Below the pieces are notes generated by a model that was not told the origin of the DNA, did no database searches, and saw nothing but the letters and a program-made list of their open reading frames with translations. The translations under genes were made by a program, and so were the position numbers. Positions 7,148-11,111 of a stretch of 11,111 nucleotides of DNA are shown in pieces. Positions within the stretch are counted from its first letter, which is position 1. Each line of letters opens with the position of its first letter. The DNA is taken from contig CAAGQE010000245.1 of assembly GCA_900772035.1 (NCBI GenBank), positions 1 through 11,111 on the forward strand, given 5' to 3'. The DNA comes from Candidatus Gastranaerophilales bacterium. GTDB lineage: Bacteria; Cyanobacteriota; Vampirovibrionia; Gastranaerophilales; Gastranaerophilaceae.

Positions 7148-8527
7148 TTATAAGCCTTTTTTGTAAACGGGTAACAGAATTACGATACAAAGGAATGCGG
7201 AAACAATCCAGAACCAAAGTGCCGATTGCCAACCGAAGTTGTCAATAAAGTAACCTGTTCCGATGCCCGAAATCATTGCCCCGAGATATCCGAAGATACC
7301 GCAGAAGCCTGTCGCAGCGGCTGCAACTTTCTTAGAAGAAGATTCAACCGCACAAAGTCCGCCGATGAAAATCAACGGTCCTGCGGTAAACAAGCCGATA
7401 CCCGACAAGCATACATAATCAATAATCGTTGACAAAAGTCCGTGACCGGAATTTTCCATCAAGCCGAATAAGCAAACAATTAAGCCGACGCAGAACAGAA
7501 TATTTACGGGCATTCTGCGACCGTTAAACATCTTATCCGACATTACACCTGCCAAAAGTACACCCGCAATACCGAATAACGGCAAGAATGTTTGCTTTTG
7601 TGTTGCGACTTCAAGTGTATTACCCTTGAAATCTACCAAATATTTGATAATCCAATCTTCCGTACCGTATCTGAAAATGTATACGAAAATGAATGAAAGT
7701 ACCAATGTCCACATAATCGGATTGAAGAAAATGTATTTTTTCAAAATTTCAAAATATGACAAACTGTCATCTGCATGTTCAACCGCTTGTTCTTCTTCGG
7801 AAGCACAGCCTTTGTATTCTTCTACATCAGGCAAGCCCATTGATTGCGGCATATCGTGCATACTTTTTGCAATGTAAAAGCAAGAAAGAATACACAAAAT
7901 ACCCGGAACGATAAATGCTGATTGCCAACCGTATCTCGGAATCAAATATCCTGCAAGCAGGAATACCAAACAAGTTCCCAATTGGTGAGATGCTGCCCAA
8001 ATTGACCAAACAGTACCTCTTTCTTTGTTAGACCACCAAAAAGTAAGTGCTTTTGCACAAACAGGGAAACCTGCCGATTGGAACCAACCGTTTACGCCCC
8101 AGAAGAACGACATTACGAGCAACAATGCCGATTGTCCCATAAATTGAATATGAGCAGGCATAAACAACGGACTGAGTGCAAAAAGAATGTTTGCAATTGA
8201 GGAAATAAGCAAGGATACAACCATGAATTTGTTTGCATCTGCTTTATCCGCAAGCACACCGTTGATGAACTTTCCTATTGCATACGAAAAATATAACGCG
8301 CTGCCCAAAATACCGAGTTCAACGTTTGAAAATCCCAAATCAGAACTCAATACAGGGAGTGCAACCGAGATGTTTTTTCTGGTCAAATAAAATACCGTAT
8401 AACCGATGAAACAAGATGCAAATACGTCAATTCTTGCTCGTTTATAGGTCTTTGCGATTTGTTCGTCATTCATTGTGACAGGCTGAGCCTGAGGCGCAGC
8501 GTAGTATTCAATCAATTTCTTAAACAT
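7148..8527 (-). CDS. Organophosphate:phosphate antiporter (OPA family, GlpT/UhpT/UhpC-like)
   Basis: 459 residues, a normal length for this major-facilitator family with 12 membrane helices. It should import a phosphorylated compound (hexose 6-phosphate or glycerol 3-phosphate) across the inner membrane in exchange for inorganic phosphate. Family marks seen in order: GYTVFYLTRKNISVALP in helix 1 with R50, the substrate-phosphate Arg; NGWFQSAGFP (146-155); KERGTVWSIW-ASHQLG (168-184) with H181 at the GlpT His position; an acidic central loop (about 222-262); and YIFRYGTEDW (283-292) with R286, the second phosphate-binding Arg. The start has a modest AGGA four bases upstream. It is divergent from the dedA-isomerase unit, and the isomerase there suggests hexose phosphate as substrate, but the exact substrate is inference. 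A UhpC-like sensor role is possible; no two-component genes are seen nearby. Confidence 0.9.
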   Translation of the reverse strand: MFKKLIEYYAAPQAQPVTMNDEQIAKTYKRARIDVFASCFIGYTVFYLTRKNISVALPVLSSDLGFSNVELGILGSALYFSYAIGKFINGVLADKADANKFMVVSLLISSIANILFALSPLFMPAHIQFMGQSALLLVMSFFWGVNGWFQSAGFPVCAKALTFWWSNKERGTVWSIWAASHQLGTCLVFLLAGYLIPRYGWQSAFIVPGILCILSCFYIAKSMHDMPQSMGLPDVEEYKGCASEEEQAVEHADDSLSYFEILKKYIFFNPIMWTLVLSFIFVYIFRYGTEDWIIKYLVDFKGNTLEVATQKQTFLPLFGIAGVLLAGVMSDKMFNGRRMPVNILFCVGLIVCLFGLMENSGHGLLSTIIDYVCLSGIGLFTAGPLIFIGGLCAVESSSKKVAAAATGFCGIFGYLGAMISGIGTGYFIDNFGWQSALWFWIVSAFLCIVILLPVYKKGL

Positions 8528-8565
8528 AAATTCCTATTCTTAATTATTAATGCTTACTTATTATG

Positions 8566-8571
8566 ATTATA
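8566..8571 (-). promoter_or_regulatory. Probable -10 box of the antiporter gene
   Basis: A perfect TATAAT on the minus strand about 40 bases upstream of the start. No good -35 is seen; TTTGCA or TTGCAA at 15-16 bases spacing are the best candidates. The gene may need an activator or rely on upstream A/T tracts. Confidence 0.4.
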
Positions 8572-8645
8572 GTACAAAAAATCAGTTTGCAAAAATATAG
8601 TTTTTTTAGGCGGAAAACTAAAAATATTAGTAAAAATTTTATTTC

Positions 8646-8651
8646 TATAAT
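8646..8651 (+). promoter_or_regulatory. Probable -10 box of the dedA-isomerase operon
   Basis: A perfect TATAAT 33 bases before the dedA start, in a very AT-rich stretch, with no recognisable -35 at 16-18 bases. The divergent antiporter -10 lies about 75 bases away, so the two promoters share one 157-base control region (8528-8684). Confidence 0.4.
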
Positions 8652-8684
8652 AAAATTGGATTGACAGATAGTTAGGAAATTTTT

Positions 8685-9311
8685 ATGGAAATTATAAATC
8701 AACTTTTAGTACATCTCGGTGCTTGGATTGAAGCAACCATCACAGCAATGGGACCTTGGGGAATTGCATTTCTTATGGCTATCGAATCATGCAATATTCC
8801 TCTTCCGAGTGAGGCAATTTTGCCTTTCGCGGGATATTTGGTTTCAAAAGGTGTATTTTCAATACATACGGCAGCAATTTTTGGCGCTATCGGTTGCGTA
8901 ATCGGCTCTGTTCCGTCTTATATGCTCGGCAGCCTCGGCGGCAGACCGTTTGTTGAAAAATACGGAAAGTGGTTTTTAATCAGCAAACACGACTTGGAAG
9001 TTGCTGACAAATGGCAACAAAAATGGGGAGATTGGGCATTCTTTATTTGCAGAATGCTTCCCGTTGTGAGAACGTTCATCTCGCTTCCAGCGGGAATTTT
9101 GAAGGCTAATTTCCCGAAGTTTATCGTATTTACATTCCTCGGTTCACTCGTTTGGAGTTACTTCCTCGTTTGGGTCGGAATTAAATTCGGTATGCACAGC
9201 GAAGTATTCAAACACATTTGGCACAAATTCGATGCTTTAATTATCGTTTCTTGTGTTATACTGTTTGTACTTTATTTGCATCATCATTTTAAAAATCTTA
9301 AAGAATCATAA
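8685..9311 (+). CDS. DedA/VTT-family integral membrane protein
   Basis: 208 residues, a typical DedA length, with AGGA seven bases before the ATG. DedA (SNARE-associated, VTT) proteins sit in the inner membrane; characterised members recycle undecaprenyl phosphate or affect proton-dependent resistance and membrane homeostasis. Visible marks: a re-entrant segment with AIESCNIPLPSEAILPFAGYL (32-52, acidic E34 and E43), the GAIG-x3-GSVPSYMLGSLGGR glycine-rich helix (68-87), and FICRMLPVVRTFISLPAG (120-137). R123 and R129 have the same six-residue spacing as the essential Arg pair of E. coli YqjA. Later come FLGSLVW and a C-terminal membrane helix, ending in a His/Lys-rich cytoplasmic tail (HHHFKNLK). 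The gene ends 12 bases before the isomerase start, so the two are probably co-transcribed. Which DedA subgroup it belongs to cannot be told here. Confidence 0.92.
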   Translation: MEIINQLLVHLGAWIEATITAMGPWGIAFLMAIESCNIPLPSEAILPFAGYLVSKGVFSIHTAAIFGAIGCVIGSVPSYMLGSLGGRPFVEKYGKWFLISKHDLEVADKWQQKWGDWAFFICRMLPVVRTFISLPAGILKANFPKFIVFTFLGSLVWSYFLVWVGIKFGMHSEVFKHIWHKFDALIIVSCVILFVLYLHHHFKNLKES

Positions 9312-9323
9312 AAGGAGATATTC

Positions 9324-10532
9324 ATGAAAGTAAAAGTTATTGCAAAAACAGGTGAAAACCTTAACGCTACGGCTGCAGAAGCAGTAAAAGAAGTAAAACA
9401 AAGAGCAGGTCAAAAAGGTCAATTCTTGAACTGGATTAAAGTTCTTCCCGAAAACCAATTGAAAGAATTAGACAACCTCTTTGCTATGGCAGAAAAAGCA
9501 AAAGAAGGCGGTTTTGAAGAACTCGCAATCCTTGGTATCGGCGGTTCAAGACACACAACCGAATCAATGATGACAATGCTCGGAATCAAAAATGTTCACT
9601 TCTTCTCATCAGTAGACCCTGTAAGTTTCAACAGATTTATCGAACCTTTGAACCTTGCGAAAACTAAGTTTATGGTTGTTTCAAAATCAGGCGGAACTAT
9701 GGAAACAACTACCGCATACAACAAAGTTGATGAAATTCTTCGTCACACTTTCAAAACTGATAACGTAGCAAACAGATTAGTTGCAATGACTGACGTTTCA
9801 CCCGAAAAAAGCAAACTCAGAAAAATCGTAGACGAAGGTAAAATCGGTCTTTCGGGCTATGTTCATGACGACGTAGGCGGACGTTTCTCAATTTTTGACG
9901 ACGCAACAATTTTCGCACTCGCATTCGCAGGTGTTAAAAAAGACGACGTAAGAAAAATGCTCGAAGCATCATTGACCGCACAAGAAGCATTCTTGAACGA
10001 AAATGTTTCCGAAAACCTCGCTTTGCAACTCGCAACATTCAACGTAAATGCTTATAAAGCAGGCAAAAGAAAACACTTTATCGAATACTTCTCAGATGCA
10101 TTTATGGGAACAACTCTTTGGGAAAAACAACTCAAAAATGAAAGTTTAAAAGCAAGAATTTCAACAGATACAAACGTCGGCCCCGGCTATCTTCACTACA
10201 ACGCAGAAGCAGACCTTGACGAAGAAAACGTTGATTCATTCTTCACTTTCGTAAATTACGAAAACGATGACAAAGTTACAAACGCAATTCTTGAAGGCGT
10301 TGTTGCCGCATATTCCGCACAACACCCCGTTTCAAGAATTATCCTCGACGACTTGACTTTGGAAAGCATCGCTCAATTCATCGAACTCAAACATTTTGAA
10401 ACTATTTACACAGGCGACATCTTGAGACGCGAACTCAATCTCTTGACACCTATGGAAACTGCAATGCCCGAAGTTCTTCAACCGAACGTTGAAAAATACA
10501 AGGCAGAAGTTAGAAAAGCAATGGCAAAATAG
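9324..10532 (+). CDS. pgi: Glucose-6-phosphate isomerase, short divergent form
   Basis: 402 residues; cytoplasmic interconversion of glucose 6-phosphate and fructose 6-phosphate. AGGAG stands six bases before the ATG. Domain marks in order: LGIGGS (70-75), the sugar-phosphate loop SKSGGTMET (120-128), VGGRFSIF (184-191), LWEKQLKNES (265-274) with E273 as the likely catalytic Glu, GPGYLHYN (286-293) with H291 as the likely ring-opening His, and QPNVEKYK (386-393) with K393 as the likely catalytic Lys. Bacterial enzymes are usually about 430-550 residues, so this is short. The C-terminal signature, normally NPF-[DN]-QPGVE, is degraded here to QPNVE without the Phe-Asp/Asn part. All core residues appear present, so it is probably active. 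A bifunctional or sugar-variant isomerase cannot be excluded. It is the second gene after dedA and next to a sugar-phosphate antiporter. Confidence 0.88.
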   Translation: MKVKVIAKTGENLNATAAEAVKEVKQRAGQKGQFLNWIKVLPENQLKELDNLFAMAEKAKEGGFEELAILGIGGSRHTTESMMTMLGIKNVHFFSSVDPVSFNRFIEPLNLAKTKFMVVSKSGGTMETTTAYNKVDEILRHTFKTDNVANRLVAMTDVSPEKSKLRKIVDEGKIGLSGYVHDDVGGRFSIFDDATIFALAFAGVKKDDVRKMLEASLTAQEAFLNENVSENLALQLATFNVNAYKAGKRKHFIEYFSDAFMGTTLWEKQLKNESLKARISTDTNVGPGYLHYNAEADLDEENVDSFFTFVNYENDDKVTNAILEGVVAAYSAQHPVSRIILDDLTLESIAQFIELKHFETIYTGDILRRELNLLTPMETAMPEVLQPNVEKYKAEVRKAMAK

Positions 10533-10546
10533 TTTGTGATTTTATC

Positions 10547-10579
10547 GGAAAAGGCGTTTAGTGCGCCTTTTCCTTTTTT
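10547..10579 (+). terminator. Rho-independent terminator after the isomerase gene
   Basis: A perfect 10-bp stem GGAAAAGGCG / CGCCTTTTCC (10547-10556 and 10564-10573) with a 7-base loop is followed by six Ts (10574-10579). It begins 14 bases after the isomerase stop codon and ends only 11 bases before the next start codon. Confidence 0.9.
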
Positions 10580-10590
10580 AATGAGGTCTT

Positions 10591-11111
10591 ATGGAACACA
10601 TTTTATTTGACGGGAATAAGGTTTTTTGTGGCAATTTATGTGAGAAATTGATACCTTGCGAAGATTTGCAAGGTGTTCAAGATATAAAGAAAATCGAGAT
10701 TAAAAACTCTGATGACAGCATTTTGGAACAGATTAAATCTTTGACGTCGAATAATGCAGTTTTTTGTTTGGACGACATAAAATGCCTAAATGTCGCTGAA
10801 CATTTGGCAAAAAGCGGAAAGAACGTCGTTGTGCATACAGACTGTTTTGATGAAAAGTTATTAACTCTTATGAATAGTGGCGCAACCGTGGTTTTCGATA
10901 TGGATTGCGGCTCGACGGATGTTGCATCAAAATTCAACAAAAATTTTGATAAGTTGACGGAAGAAGTAAAGAAGTTTGATTGCACAAAAATCACGTTGGG
11001 GTATACGCTTTCTGCGGGGATAAATGATACGGTCGAAGCGACGGATGAATGGCTGGATTTCGTAAAGAACGTCGGAGGAAAGAATATATATCTTGACGTT
11101 GAAAACGAATA
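10591..11111 (+). CDS. Partial gene, unrecognised protein with possible radical-SAM-like barrel segment (3' end outside window)
   Basis: An open frame from ATG 10591 runs off the window edge (173 complete codons, no stop). GAGG (10583-10586) stands four bases before the start. I do not recognise the protein. It begins MEHILFDGNKVFCGNLCEKL, with Cys at 13, 17 and 23 (C-x3-C-x5-C, not the canonical radical-SAM C-x3-C-x2-C). Residues about 50-115 alternate strands and helices (AVFCLDD, NVVVHTDC, ATVVFDMD). Residues about 136-173 (TLGYTLSAGINDTVEATDEW, then NIYLDVE) resemble the later strands of radical-SAM barrels, where a Leu/Tyr strand precedes an N-D-T loop. This similarity is by eye only. 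There are ten Cys in 173 residues. It is on the same strand as the isomerase but lies beyond its terminator. Confidence 0.7.
   Translation, partial: MEHILFDGNKVFCGNLCEKLIPCEDLQGVQDIKKIEIKNSDDSILEQIKSLTSNNAVFCLDDIKCLNVAEHLAKSGKNVVVHTDCFDEKLLTLMNSGATVVFDMDCGSTDVASKFNKNFDKLTEEVKKFDCTKITLGYTLSAGINDTVEATDEWLDFVKNVGGKNIYLDVENE

Noticed and set aside
8661..8666. Perfect TTGACA -35 box just upstream of dedA
   Set aside because: At 16-18 bases downstream there is only the dedA start codon region and no -10 box. The TATAAT lies upstream of it, so this is a chance match.

Overview
The window comes from an AT-rich, double-membraned (Gram-negative type) bacterium. The evidence for an outer membrane is one very large autotransporter with a C-terminal beta-barrel. 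Start sites use GGAG-type Shine-Dalgarno sequences, and there are sigma70-like promoters and compact U-tract terminators. The style (short palindromic intergenic repeats, an organophosphate antiporter, a compact glucose-6-phosphate isomerase, an Asn/Gly-rich autotransporter) would fit an uncultured gut lineage such as Gastranaerophilales, Elusimicrobia or an AT-rich alphaproteobacterium. I cannot choose among these from the sequence alone.

Layout. 1-225: a gene-free cluster of short palindromic repeats. 265-516 (-): a small predicted helical protein of unknown function. 617-5299 (-): a 1560-residue autotransporter with a good promoter (5330-5358) and its own terminator (577-606). 5466-6662 (+): a membrane-anchored SGNH-hydrolase-like protein, divergent from the autotransporter and with its own promoter. 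6659-7067 (-): the wreck of an MBOAT (AlgI/DltB-type) O-acyltransferase gene with an in-frame TAG and a large internal deletion. 7148-8527 (-): an OPA-family sugar-phosphate/phosphate antiporter ending in a clear terminator. 8685-10532 (+): a DedA-family membrane protein and a glucose-6-phosphate isomerase, 12 bases apart and probably one operon, closed by a strong terminator. 10591 to the window end (+): the N-terminal part of an unrecognised protein with a possible radical-SAM-like barrel segment.

How the genes may fit together. The antiporter (likely phosphorylated-sugar import in exchange for phosphate) and the isomerase (glucose-6-P to fructose-6-P) would form a short route for using imported hexose phosphate. 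They are divergent and adjacent, so this link is inference. SGNH-like and MBOAT proteins commonly work as a pair in O-acylation of surface polymers. Here the acyltransferase half is dead and the SGNH half is still open, which suggests a decaying surface-modification locus or replacement by another acyltransferase elsewhere.

I did not find a convincing undescribed defence or mobile system. The points most worth a second look are the MBOAT wreck, the covarying palindromic repeats, the divergent isomerase C-terminus and the truncated gene at the right edge.
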